This document shows positions 1-10,911 of a DNA stretch of 64,000 nt, one piece after another. The notes under the pieces are model-generated. The model had not been told where the DNA came from. It did no database searches and worked only from the letters and a program-made list of their open reading frames with translations. Position numbers and translations under genes: made by a program. The stretch is from assembly GCA_007449985.2 (NCBI GenBank), contig VIIQ02000073.1:186001-250000 (forward strand). Direction: 5' to 3'. This DNA is from Desmodesmus armatus. Lineage: Eukaryota; Chlorophyta; Chlorophyceae; Sphaeropleales; Scenedesmaceae. Every line of letters begins with the position of its first letter. Within the stretch, counting starts at the first letter, position 1.

Positions 1-241
1 ATGGCAAGGGAGCGCCATGTCGTGCACAATAGCTGGGAGCCTGCAATGTCCCAACTGCTAGCTGACGTCAGGTCGTAGTGGTGTGGCGGTTTTGTAGGTA
101 CCGCGAGCGCGCTCGCAAGCATGCCGTGCGTCCACGTGCTGCACCTGCTGAAACCTGACTATTCGTGCTGTCCTGCCTTGTACTCCCTCCGTCCTGTGCT
201 GTGCTGTGCTGTGCTGTGCTGTGCTGTGCTGTGGTGTGCAG
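1..241 (+). other. Intron sequence upstream of the partial first gene
   Basis: No translated frame here continues the selenocysteine lyase family, so this is read as the intron preceding its last exon. It holds the TGTGC array at its 3' end and nothing else recognisable. Confidence 0.5.
186..241 (+). repeat. (TGTGC)n microsatellite ending in the splice acceptor
   Basis: A pentanucleotide array of about eight TGTGC units runs directly into the TGTGCAG acceptor of the selenocysteine lyase-like exon. It takes the place of a normal polypyrimidine tract. Confidence 0.85.
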
Positions 242-743
242 GACTGAGAGCGTGGTGCTTGTGGTCGGCCTAGGTGCAGCAGCAGAACTCGCGTTCACAG
301 AGCGCTCTGAGCAGCAGCGGCACATGCGCGACATGCGCGATCGCCTCAAGGCAGGCCTGCTCTCCATTTTCCCGCCAGAAATCGTCCAAGTCAACGGGCC
401 GCAGGACACCTCCCTCGTACTGCCCAACACCCTGAGCATCAGCATTAAGGGTTTAGCAGCGCCCAGCCTCCTGCAGATGCTGGAGGATAAGCTTGCTGCA
501 TCAGCGGGTGCTGCATGTCACAGCAGCAGGGGCGCCAGCGTGTCCCCTGTCCTGCAGGCCATGCGGTTGGGTCCTGTGTGGGCTGTGGGGACGTTGCGGC
601 TCAGCACGGGACGACACACCACGGCGCAGGAAGTGGACCGGGCTGTGCAGCTGATCTATGGAGCGGCGGTGAAGCAGGGGATCATCTCAGCACACCAGGA
701 CAAGCAGCAGCTGGCAGCTGGGGTGCATGCGCTCAGGAACTGA
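242..743 (+). CDS. Selenocysteine lyase / cysteine desulfurase-like protein, 3' exon only
   Basis: This is the last exon (about 166 codons) of a PLP-dependent class V aminotransferase-fold enzyme that would remove Se or S from selenocysteine or cysteine. The exon follows a clear acceptor (TGTGCAG, ending at 241) and enters in phase 2; the stop is at 741-743. The residues seen are the C-terminal domain. VGLGAAAELA matches the helix after the PLP domain, LPNTLSISIKG matches the small-domain strand, and SAGAACHS carries the catalytic cysteine. LRLSTGRHTTAQEVDRAV is the usual family ending. The spacing from LPNT to ACHS and the SPVL after it look more like selenocysteine lyase than IscS, but from this fragment alone a NifS-like desulfurase cannot be excluded. 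The PLP-lysine half lies upstream of the window, so the gene is partial by truncation at the edge. Confidence 0.85.
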
Positions 744-3586
744 TGTGGTTCTGGTGTTTGCATGGTGATAAACAGCAGCAGCGGCAGTTGGCTCAAAAAG
801 AAAAACAGCGCAAACTGTACAGGTGCTGCTGTCATGTTTCAGTGGAGATGTTTGTTTGGGCGTGGCGCACAGTCACTGCTTGTTGGTTGTGGTAGTGTGT
901 GTTTCTGCCTTGTGCAGGCTCTGTGCAGGCTCTGTGGTGTCTTTGTGTTGCTGGGTAGTGACTGGGGGATGTTTTTTTTTGTATGTGACTAGGGGATGTT
1001 GTGACTGCTGCTGGCAGCATTGACGCGCAGACTTGCTGCAGCAAAGCATGTTGCTCGCTCGGGTGTTGTACAGGCTTTGGTGCGCTTCCCGTCTACATGT
1101 GCATGTTGTGAGTTGTGCTGGGGAGTGCAGGACTGACGCCCGTGTGGCTGTTATGTCAATGTTGTCCTGCAACAATGCCCAGTGTTGGAAAAGGCAGGCT
1201 GCAGTGTTGCTGTTGCCGTCGCCGTTGTTCTGGCCAGCAACCATCAGCTTGCCCTGCTCATGTTGGCATCAATCAGCACAGCAGGTGCTGTCTGCAGGTT
1301 TGGGTATACTTGGGATGGACGGGGGTTGAAGAATGCTTCTGTGTCTGTACATGCTGTGGCGTGTGTGGGGTATGGGGGATGTTGTGCCTGGCTCGCAGGT
1401 GCTCTGTTCCTTTCGGTCGGGAGCTGCACAGTTGTGTGCCTTGCTTTCGCTTCTGTGTGGTAGGCTGTGTGTAGTAGGCATTGGTTTTGAGGTGCAGACT
1501 GTGCTGAGCCAGTGCGTCTGGTTTCAAATAGTTGACCACCCATCGGCAAGGCTGTCCTGCTGAGCTGCATGTTGCTAGATGCCAACGCCAGCCCTTGCTG
1601 AGTTGTGTACTATCTTCTGGGGAATTGAGTTTGACTCGGGTGAAGGGTGCAACGTAGGGTATGGGGTGTTCCCCACAAGGGCACCGTGTCGGGTGTCTTT
1701 GTGGGCCGTCTTGATAAATGACAGGCATCAAGACATCAGCGCGCACACTGGCGCTTGCTCTGCTGTATGTGGTTGTTCTCTCACTCTCGTAAGTGTGCAC
1801 AGCAGCAGACCCTGCTGCTTGCTGTGCATACGTCCAGCATTTTGACCACCATCACAGTGCTATCAAGGTGCTTCGTCATGCTAGCCTAATCTGCATGTTG
1901 CATCACAGTTGTTTGTTGGTTGTTCCGTTCATTCTGTTTGTGATCATTGTGCACTCTGCAGACAACCTGCAGTCTGGTTCGTATGCTGCAGCATGCCCTG
2001 GCGTGCCTGTTAGCAACCCATCAGGACGTATCGGGGTCTATGATGCTTGAGACTTATTTTTGGTTGTTGCCACAGGCTCGGGCATGTAGCACGAGCTGCA
2101 TGGCATGGCCTGTGCTATCAGCTGCTAGGGCGCATTTTGCTGCCCGTGTGCAAGGCCATGTCTCATTGCCATGCGTACTGGCCTTTCCTTTGTGGGCAGT
2201 GTTAAAGGTATGGCATGATGGTAGCAGACATGTTTGAATCCGTCGCGTTGATAGACACATCGGCGTCAGTGTGAGCACATATTGAGTGGCACTCGGTGAT
2301 AGTTCTCATAGCATGCTCTTAGGCTTAGACGCTGTTGACAGCAGCGCGCTGGCGGTGCTGGTGCTTCTGTCGTTTCATAGCACCATTCCTTCTTTGCTTT
2401 AGTACTGGTCTCAAGTTGTTGGGATTCAGCCGCATCCGCTGGCTGGCTGTCATGCAGCGCTGGTAGGTGTTTGATGCGCACTCATGCCACTTCAGCACTG
2501 TGCTCCTTGGCTGGTGCAGGACAGGCGGCACTGTGCTCCAGGACAGCCGGCAAGCAGAGACTGTTGCTGCTGGGGTTACTTGCTGACTCTACCCACCTGA
2601 TATTTGACGTCTCACACACATGTTGGCACAGCAAAAAGCAGTGTACAGTAGGCAGGTGTGGGCTTCTTTCACAGCATTCTGTCAGGCAGATTTCGGGTGT
2701 GGCAGATTTCGGGTGCTTGGGATGTGGCCGTGCAGGAGGTGTGTATTGTCGCCCCCGTACTGGTGCAGGCACACCTGTACATGCCTTGGCCTGGCATACA
2801 GCAGCTGGGGGTTGAGCTGCCGCATGGCGCCCATGTGAAAGAGTGCAGGGCATGCATCGATGCCTTAGATATCTTTTTATCTGTGTAACTGGGTAACGGC
2901 TTATTTTGGCAGGCCAAGATGCAGTAAGGACAGATCACAGGAGTGATGAAAAATGCGGTGACAGGGGCATTGCAGCACAACCCCTGGACCCAACCGACCC
3001 AACACCTGATGCAAAGAGGATGCAAGCGTCTGGCTGCATGTGACTGATCAGCTGCGGGGCAGTGGCAGGCTCATGCACAGGTGTTCTGCAGCGCGCCACC
3101 ATAGAGGGCTGGCAGGGTGGGAGCTACATTAGATGCAGGGCTGGTGCCGACAAGCACATGTGTGGCGCTTGAGGCTCAGCAGTGCGGGTTCAGGTTGCAG
3201 CAAGCTCCAATTGTCCCTGAGCATGCCGATGGCAGGCAGTGCAGGCAGCACAAGCGTAATAGCTGCCGTGTGACACCAGCTGTGCTCACGGCTGTGCTGG
3301 CTACAGCAGCCTTGTCAGGCCCTGGACTGTAACTCCTGCACAGGGAACAGCAACATGCTGAATCAGCATGTTGTGACAGGTTGAAGATGCGTTGCGTCCC
3401 CGGCTGGTTCTCGGCTCAAGCCTTGGTGCAGTTGCCGGTGGTTGTGAATGAAGTTTGAATCGGAAGTTTGCCCATGATCATGACCAACTAACTACACAAC
3501 CACCTGTTGCGTCACGTGCCACGATCAGCCTCAGTGCAGCGGACTTCTGCTGCCCTGGTGCGCCCGACTGCTGGACGGGCCCAGTG
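744..3586. other. Long spacer: 3' UTR/intergenic, no gene seen
   Basis: This 2.8-kb TG/GC-rich stretch contains only short overlapping frames without protein-like composition. Its start is presumably the 3' UTR of the selenocysteine lyase-like gene. TGTAA motifs, the usual chlorophyte polyadenylation signal, occur at about 2885 and 3328 but are far from the stop. A short direct repeat of GCAGATTTCGGGTG lies at about 2687-2715 and a perfect inverted repeat at 3351-3373. I cannot assign a gene. Confidence 0.5.
3351..3373. promoter_or_regulatory. Perfect 11-bp inverted repeat upstream of the hypothetical gene
   Basis: CAACATGCTGA and its exact reverse complement flank a single A. The site lies about 214 bp before the proposed ATG at 3587, so it could be a dyad bound by a dimeric factor. 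It is too tight to form a stable RNA hairpin without opening base pairs. The function is inferred only from position. Confidence 0.35.
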
Positions 3587-5066
3587 ATGGATGCCAACAG
3601 TGTACAGTTGACCAACGTTGCACGCGGGGACACGGCCAGTTGCAAGGCCACCTCCAAGCGCAGGCGGGATTACGATGCAGCAGAGCTGTGGGCGGAAGAG
3701 CGTGGTGGTGCTGCTGTTGACAGCTACAAAGGGAGCGTGTGCTACAGTGGGAAGGATCTTGTTGCGGCGGTGCTGCAGGAGGCGGCAAGGGATGAGTACC
3801 AGCAGCAGGTGACGACAGGCAATTGCAGCTTCACCTTCTGGGTAGCATGTTTTGTCTGATATGCTGCAGCTTGTGCTCTCTAATCCTGTCTACCTCTAAT
3901 ATCAGCAGTCGGCGTCGTGCCCGCTGCCCTCAAGTGTGCTGGGCCTGTCACAACTGCTTGCAGGAGGCAGCAGAGGGAGGCGATCTGACCTACTGGCAGA
4001 TGTACACCGCTGGGTCCTTCCGCACCGGCAACTACTGGGGCCCGCGGGCTATGTCCGGTGGCTGCATCTGCTTCAGATCTGCACAAGCAAAGCCCACCAG
4101 TACATCGCCGAGAGCCTGGGCTTCTCTGCCATCCTGCTGCCCGGCCTGCTCTCCCACTGTGAGGCCACCTTGGCAAATTTGGGGGCGATGTTCATCGCGC
4201 TGGACCGCCTGCTGCAGGCAATCAAGATTGGACAGCTTGGAGCCGGCCCTCACGTGGTGCACCTGTACAGTGGTTGTGCCACTGTTGTGAAGGCACTCAA
4301 CGAGCCCGACCAGCACCTGGAGGAGCGCTTCTGGCAAATAAGGCGGGGTGAGTTGGCACACAGCTTGAGCAACAACCACTGGTCTAGTAGACTTTGACAC
4401 CGGTTGCAGGACTGTTGCTCCTCATGGCCGTGTGACGATTTGAAGCTAGCCCAGCATACATGCAGCAGGTTGTTGTCTTGCGAATGGCTGTGACCTATGC
4501 TGGCGCTGGGTTGCAGAGTGCATTTTCATGATGAGTGGGGGTCTATAGATGCCTGCACAAGCGCCAGCGTCAAGCCTGGTGACCACCAGCATCTGCTGTT
4601 GGTGGTGGCCCTGACACTGGCCAGCAAACTTGTCTCCAGTCATGCCTGGCCACGAGTCGCTGTTCCTGCTTTGCCCACAGCAGCTGCCCGCCTGTCATGC
4701 TCATATGTGTAACGTTCCTCTGCCCTGCAGCAATGGAGGACAAACTGCGTGAGGTCCGGGGTACGTCACCGCCCGCATCATTTACCTGCCCAGCCCCCAG
4801 GAGTCCACATCCACCTGCCCAGCCCCCAGGAGTCCACGTCACCCCACAAGACGGGCAGCGACACAGCCAACCTCTTCTCTCAAGTGGAGGGGATCAACGA
4901 GCTGTTCTGGCTGCCCTCAGGCCACAGCGAGGACATCAGGGAGCGCACTGACGAGGACGTGCTGGACGCCATCAACCACCTGATGGAGGTCTGCGCAGTC
5001 CTGCACGACATCCCTCGCAAGCGCCCAGCACTGCTGCCAGCCAGCCCTGCTGTAGCAGGTGGCTAA
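3587..5066 (+). CDS. Hypothetical protein, possibly broken by a short duplication
   Basis: I do not recognise this protein. Proposed exons are 3587-3808, 3906-4347, 4731-4760 and about 4801-5066. Exon 1 reads MDANSVQLTNVARG and ends CAG|GTGACG. Exon 2 starts after ATATCAG in phase 0 and contains a helix-rich, well-behaved segment (SKAHQYIAESLGFSAILLPG, RLLQAIKIGQLGAGPHVV). The last exon reads SQVEGINELFWLPSGHSEDI and then DVLDAINHLMEVCAVLHDIP before TAG at about 5064. Amino-acid composition and splice sites support a real gene. The join between exons 3 and 4 is doubtful. A 40-nt intron would restore frame, but the sequence there also contains a 29-bp tandem duplication (about 4782-4839), and a better peptide (YVTARIIYLPSPQES) appears in a third frame. 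A frameshifted or pseudogenised copy is therefore possible. Confidence 0.5.
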
Positions 5067-6725
5067 AGTCTTGCCAGTCTTGCCAACCTGGTGCCACCAG
5101 CAGCAACACACCCAAGCTCTGCTGCTGGCCAAGTGTGCATGTGCTCTGGGTCTGAGTCCTTGTTGCCTTCTAGTTGCGTCGAGGATTCCACCAACGACGT
5201 CACCATGTGGGGAAAACATGTGCATATTGACAGTCCGACACGGGTGTGTTTGTTTCACTGTACCTTCCAAAAAGCTGTGGCAGCTTGGAAGGCTAACTTG
5301 TAGGTGTCCTGATTGTAGCTGTGCAGTTTACTGCCAAGTTGGCATCAAGGTTTTTTCTCAGTGCAGTGCTGCCCATAGTTTTATCCCCAGCAGGACATGT
5401 CTTTCAGTTGCAGTGCAACAGAGGCCTTGGGTCTAGGGTTGTTATTGCGCTGCTACAGCGCTCCTGTCTGTCAGCAGGCCCTTGAGCTGCTGCCGCTGGG
5501 TGCCAACTCGTTGTAAAAGCGTACGGTGCAGACAGAGCATGGTTTGAAGCATGTGTGACATGTGTTACATACTGATTGCGCTACTACAACATGATGCTTG
5601 CAGGTTGCACTGCGACCAGGGTCATGCAACCAGCACATCTGATTTTGTTGCCATGCCTCATTTTCTTGGCAACTGATCATGACACTGGACACACCTGTGT
5701 TTGGCTAAAGAGACAAAGACATGCCCAGAGCAAGGCTGGCCAGCTTTTGAGCCGTAGGGTACCAAAAAATGCAGCAAAAGACAATCATGTCTCCATGCGC
5801 TGGTGTGCCAGTCATCACAGCTGCATCTGCAAGTCAAATCATGCGACCACGTATAGCACAACCCAGTCATGCTGGCAAACACAAGACCCACTGCAAGCCG
5901 TGAAATTCCAACATACATGCTGCACTGTAATCAACATCCCACTGTGATGTTACATTCAGAAGCACTGCAGATCTGCATCATACGTGTGGCAAGACCATAT
6001 TTTGGATTTAGTCCCTACCATGTGCACTTGGTAGGGACTGGCTGTGCCTAGTAGCTGCCAGGAGGAGGCAGCCACGCCGAAACAATCAATGCAAGCAATC
6101 CCCAACACCCTGGTGATCAAGAAGATGTCATTGGGTGGCACCCAAAGCTGTGGTATCAACAACTGCACATCACCACAGCTTCCAGCTGCACGGTACCTCC
6201 AACAGCTTCCACTCAGCTGCCAGCTGGCGGCACTGCCACGCATGCCCACGTACACATGTTAGTGCTGCTGTGGCTGCCTCTGCTCCTTCCAAGGAACCTG
6301 CTGACCGTCACGCCATGTAGTGATTCAAGCAGCTATGTCCACCCCCGATGATGAACATTGGCGACACACACATCCAACCTGCATACAGGCGACAGCATAC
6401 ACCAGGGGCAGGTTGACAATTGCAGTCGTTTGGTTTTCTGTCATCTCAGTGAAAGGCTTCATGTGGGGCACACCAGCGCAAGCTGACTGTCACGCCATTC
6501 GGCCAAGCAACACTCAAGCCTCAGAGGTTATCTGCCTACTAGGTACTACCTGGCACATTTCATATATTGCTCGCATCACAAACGTCAGCACACCATACCT
6601 CAGGCGGCCACCTGTTGCTGCTGAATCCACACCGTAGTGCACAAAGTAACACATGCACACATCACAGCAAGTAAATCATAGTGCACCCACCAGCTGTTTG
6701 TGATTTCGTCCACTCATCGCGACAG
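5067..6725. other. Intergenic region between convergent genes
   Basis: This is the 3' flank of the hypothetical gene (+) and of the LRR gene (-). No frame looks coding. It contains a perfect hairpin at 6010-6039 and otherwise nothing recognisable. Confidence 0.5.
6010..6039. repeat. Hairpin, 11-bp perfect stem and 8-nt loop
   Basis: AGTCCCTACCA is followed eight bases later by TGGTAGGGACT, its exact reverse complement. It lies between two convergent 3' ends. A transcribed hairpin, a terminator-like element or the remnant of a small inverted-repeat element are all possible. Confidence 0.6.
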
Positions 6726-8594
6726 TCACTCTGCCAGCGCTGCAGCCGCCTGCTGTGCGATTTCCGGATCGCGGTGGTCAAGGTAGAGCCGCCGCAGCCG
6801 CCGCCACAGGAACTCGTCATCACCTGTCGACAGCAGCAGCAGCAGCAGCAGCAATCCAAGCATCGCTTGCGCAGATGTGCCATTGGCATGTTTTACCTGC
6901 TGCACGGTCGAGTCACCGACTCGATCAACAGATGCATGTGCGCCATGCGATCAGGCTTGGAAAGCATGCAAACTCAATGCGTCCTCAAGACCAGTGGCAC
7001 GGGTGTTGCATCAAGCAGTGGGCAAACAGCAGCCAGATGGAGGACAAGGGATAAGAAGAGCCTGGAATAGTCAGTTGCCGTAAAACAAAATGAAGCTCAA
7101 GCTTGGCTCGAGGCGGGCAAGACTACAGATGACACACACTGCAGCTCACCTTCCGAAGCAGTCTCAAGAGAAGCACCACCACATTGGCCGCCATACTTCA
7201 GTGCGGTCAGCTGCCTCAGCTGTGTAATCTGCAGCAGCTCACCCTCTGTCAAACTGCAAAGGTCTTCCAACATATAGTCAATTCCCTCAGCTGTGTCAGT
7301 TGACACACTGCCTGCCACGCAGAAGACGTGAAGGCCCCTGATGTGCAGCCATAGCGACCTAAGCGCAAGCTTTTCAGCGCGCTCAAGCCCTGGACCAGGG
7401 CCAGTTCTGGACTGCGCAGGTTCCAAACCTGCAAGGACTGCAGGCCAGGGCAGCAGCTGACAAGGCGGCTGCCTTCAGGCGCTTGGGCGTACTCGAATGA
7501 AGGGTTTTGGACACCGCCGATGTTGAGCGACTGCAGGACTGGCAGCTGCCTGCCAGCCGGGAACAGGTGCTGCCACACACCTGCTGGCAGTGTGCAGCAG
7601 CTGACATCAAGGTGCTGCAGCTTGCTGCTGGCTGTCAGGGCTGCGTAGGCTGATGCAGGAGGGTTGCCGTCCTCACAAGCTGCCAAGCTGGGAGACACGC
7701 TGAGGTGTGTCAGCTGCTGCAGGGGCTGCAGGTGGGATAGCAGCTGTGCTTCACCCGCTGCACCCCCACGTACGTCACACATGTTTAAACACAGGTGCTG
7801 CAGCTGGGTCTTGCCAGCCAGGGCGTGTGGCTCTAGAATCATGTTGGCTGCGATTTCCAGGAGCGTCAGGCGCTGCATGCTCGACAACATGCTGTAGGTC
7901 ACCACTTCCTGCAGGCAGACGAGCTTGAGGCCGACTAGTCCAGTCAAGGCCTGCAGTGGCTGCAGGGCAAGGCAGGCCTCATCAGGGTATGCTACTGCCA
8001 TATCAACAAGCTCAAGGTAGGTGAGCTGCTGCAGCTGCGGCAACGTGCCAGCTAGGAACTGCCCCATGTGCTCCTCGAAAGTGTACAGGGAGTAGATGGT
8101 GAGGTGCTCCAGACCAGCAGGCAGCTGCGACAGCTCTGCAGCCAGCACCGCAGCCGCTCCGTTGCCAAGCAGCTTACACTCCGTCATCCGCAGCTGCTTG
8201 AGGGCTGCTGCTGTGGCAGCTGGCCCCAGCACGGCTTGGGAGCCAGCGCCCGGCCGCACCTGTAGCCAAAGGTTTTCAAGCTGAAGGCTGCTGAGCTGCA
8301 GCTGTGGGGGCAGCTGGCCAAGCGACACAAAGAGACGACAACCTACATCCCCCGTGAGCTCAAGGCTGTTGACGTGCTGGCAGTGCTTGCCCAGGTACAC
8401 CATGACGCCGTTGATCTGCTGCTGTGTGGTGACATGCAGGGCGATGCTGCGCAGCGCCACCACAGCTGCATTGTGCAGCCTGCTGTGTGCCCTACTGGCA
8501 CTGAACAGGCTGCAGTGGTCGTCTGCTGCGCAGCACTGCAGCACCCGCAGCAAGCAGGGTCTGGAAGGTCCAACAGCAATGTTGACTCAGTCAT
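6726..8594 (-). CDS. Leucine-rich-repeat protein with F-box-like N-terminus; two apparent frameshifts
   Basis: Exon 1 is 8594-7150 and exon 2 is 6823-6726, joined in phase 1 by G|GTGAGC and TCGACAG. The second exon ends FLWRRLRRLYLDHRDPEIAQ and closes with TGA. The N-terminus reads MTESTLLLDLPDPA, then after a one-base slip at about 8554 LLRVLQCCAADD and SRAHSRLHNAAVVAL. This resembles an F-box-like LPDxxLLxVL start. About fifteen irregular LRRs of the type QLTYLELVDMAV and LQHLDVSCCTLPAGVW follow. Near 7251 the main frame hits TGA, but a neighbouring frame continues the repeats (LLQITQLRQLTALKYGG). One extra base in the AAA/TTT run at 7251-7253 would join them. F-box/LRR proteins usually select substrates for SCF ubiquitin ligases; that role is inference. 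Either the gene is decaying or the assembly lost single bases. Confidence 0.82.
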
Positions 8595-9778
8595 CCTGTG
8601 GGCAGCAGCAGCACAGTATCACTTGGGACGTTGCTGCATGTCATGTGCTTGTAAGACGATATCTCAAAGTATTCTTGCGATCACCGTCTCCTAGGGGACG
8701 GACAGACAGGCCAGCAGCAGGAACTTGCTGCGCTAGGAAAGCAACAGCCAGCAATGATCACAGGCCCAGCTCTCTCCGCCGCTGCTGCTGACCTTGAGGT
8801 GATGATGAACTGTCCGTGTTTCTACAGCTGCATGTGGGCACAGGCTGAGTGGTGCGCGTTTGCCGGAAATTGCGGGATGATCTGCAGGTAGCGGAGTTTG
8901 CAGTGCAGGCCACCATATGTGAATGCATGATCTGTTGTCAGCATATCGACTTTATACCACAAGAACGAGGGTTCGCTGAACCGCTGTTGTAATAAGATCG
9001 CAGAGGCTGAAGCTGCCCTGTCTGTCCGCTGTTGTCCTGGCAGTGTGATGCATGGGGTGTGACATGTTGTGCTGGGCCCAGCACTGCTTAGCAGTGCTAT
9101 CCTTGGGTCAGAAGAAGCCTTGATCCTTCCATCAAGTCCAGACAATCAAGACATGATCCTCCATCAACCCCACCATGTCACCTTCTGATACCAGGAACCG
9201 GATCACAATTACATATGAACCATCATGCTCTTACCACAGACCAGGCAGCCAAGGCCAGGCAGAGAAGCACAGGACTTTGTGTCACCGGTATGCACATGCA
9301 CACGATCTACACGCAGCACCCATGCAGCCATGGCCATCAGCCACGCCTGCAAGCACATTGCCTCTTGGCATCCGCTGCCTTTACCAGCCATGGCTGGCCA
9401 GGACACCGGGAACGTGGCTTGGCCTACTGGGTGCTTCTAAGCATGCTGCAAGCAAGCGGCGTGTACCCTGAAGCTCTTTGCCCAGCAAAATCCACCCCAT
9501 CAGATCACACCCAAAAATACTTGGTGTACACACCAAGCCCAGCAGCATCACCCACACCACACTGCCTCATGCCCTGCCCCTCTACTCCATCCCCACCCAC
9601 ACACTTTATCAGTGCGAAGCAGTGACACTAAATTCAAACAGAGCAAGTCAACCTGCAATCAACCCCTCCACCACAACAGGCACAACCCCAGCAGGCATCC
9701 ATCCCTCCCCTACCCCCACCACCATGCAATCATGACTCATGCACGACAGACAGCTCCATGCAGCGCCACAGCGTCCTG
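8595..9778. other. Intergenic region, no gene seen
   Basis: This is the 5' flank of the LRR gene and 3' flank of purine nucleoside phosphorylase (both on the minus strand). No coding-like frame was found. A minus-strand TGTAA at about 9205-9215 could be the phosphorylase polyadenylation signal, some 570 nt after its stop; this is weak. Confidence 0.45.
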
Positions 9779-10880
9779 CTACTGCTTGCTGGCTGCTGCT
9801 GCTACTGCTGCTGCCTGGTGCTGCTGCTGCATCTCCGGCACTGCCGCCAGCAACAGCTTCTTCAACTTCTCAACCCCAAGTGTGATATTCTCCATAACCT
9901 CCTCATGTGTAACCTTCGCCACTTCGCCATCATGACTAATCCCACAGGCCAGGTTGGTAATGCAGCTGATGCCCACCACACGCACACCCACGTGGCGAGC
10001 TGCGATAACCTCTGGCACGGTGGACATACCCACCGCATCTGCGCCGATAGCTCGCAGCATGCGGGTCTCTGCAGGGGTTTCATAGGTTGGTCCTGACACT
10101 GCTGCATAGGTGCCGGTGCGCAGGGCTTCACTGATGCCCAGCTGGGCTGCATGCTGCTGCAGCACCTTCACAAACGTCTTGTCGTATGGCTCTGCAGACA
10201 GCAGCAGCAGTGGCGGCAACAGCATACAGCGGAATTTCAATGAGGATCAAGCAGCAGCCAGGGAAAGGCAGACTGGGCAGGTACACATGCTTCCGTGTGG
10301 ATGCTATAGCAATGCTAGCTAGCATCGCCTGCATGCTGCAGATATGCAATATGCTTACACACCTTATGCACCAGCAAGGCACTGATCAGGCCACCGCCAC
10401 TGCCAGGCCACTGCAACTGCCTGGTGGTTGGTTGAACGCATCTACTGCGTGCGCTGTGCATGCTCTACAACACATCAACAACTGTGTGAGCGCACCACAG
10501 ACGCCCTGGCTGCAGCATGACAATTGTGCTGTAGCGGCCCTACCACATCTGTGCTCCCCACTTCCCTTGCCCAAGCTGACAGGGCGGGGCAAGCTTGTTG
10601 CCAACCATGCCTGCCGGCTGCCTGCGTGCCTGCCAAAAAACCACCCCCACCCCACGAAAGTATGTCTCAGACATTGTCTGAGCTGCACGCCTGCCCATCC
10701 ACCCTGTCAACCAGCCTGCCCCCGCTGATTGTAGCCTTGCCTCCCCCCCCCAACCCACCCACTATCTTACCCGACAGGTCCAGGAAGCGAGGTCCTCCCA
10801 GCTCTGGTGGGTTGGGTCCCCTCAGGGGGTTGGCTGTCATCAGGTTCAGGTGGTCTGGGGGAGCAGCAGCAACAGACAGG

Positions 10881-10911
<31 letters not shown>

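Noticed and set aside
165..241. Upstream extension of the first gene through the TGTGC repeat
   Set aside because: The repeat encodes a Cys/Ala/Val run and is followed by a clear acceptor; the family sequence begins only after it.
8795..8850. Box C/D snoRNA-like GTGATGATGA followed by CTGA
   Set aside because: No terminal stem and no guide I can match; expected by chance in TG-rich DNA.
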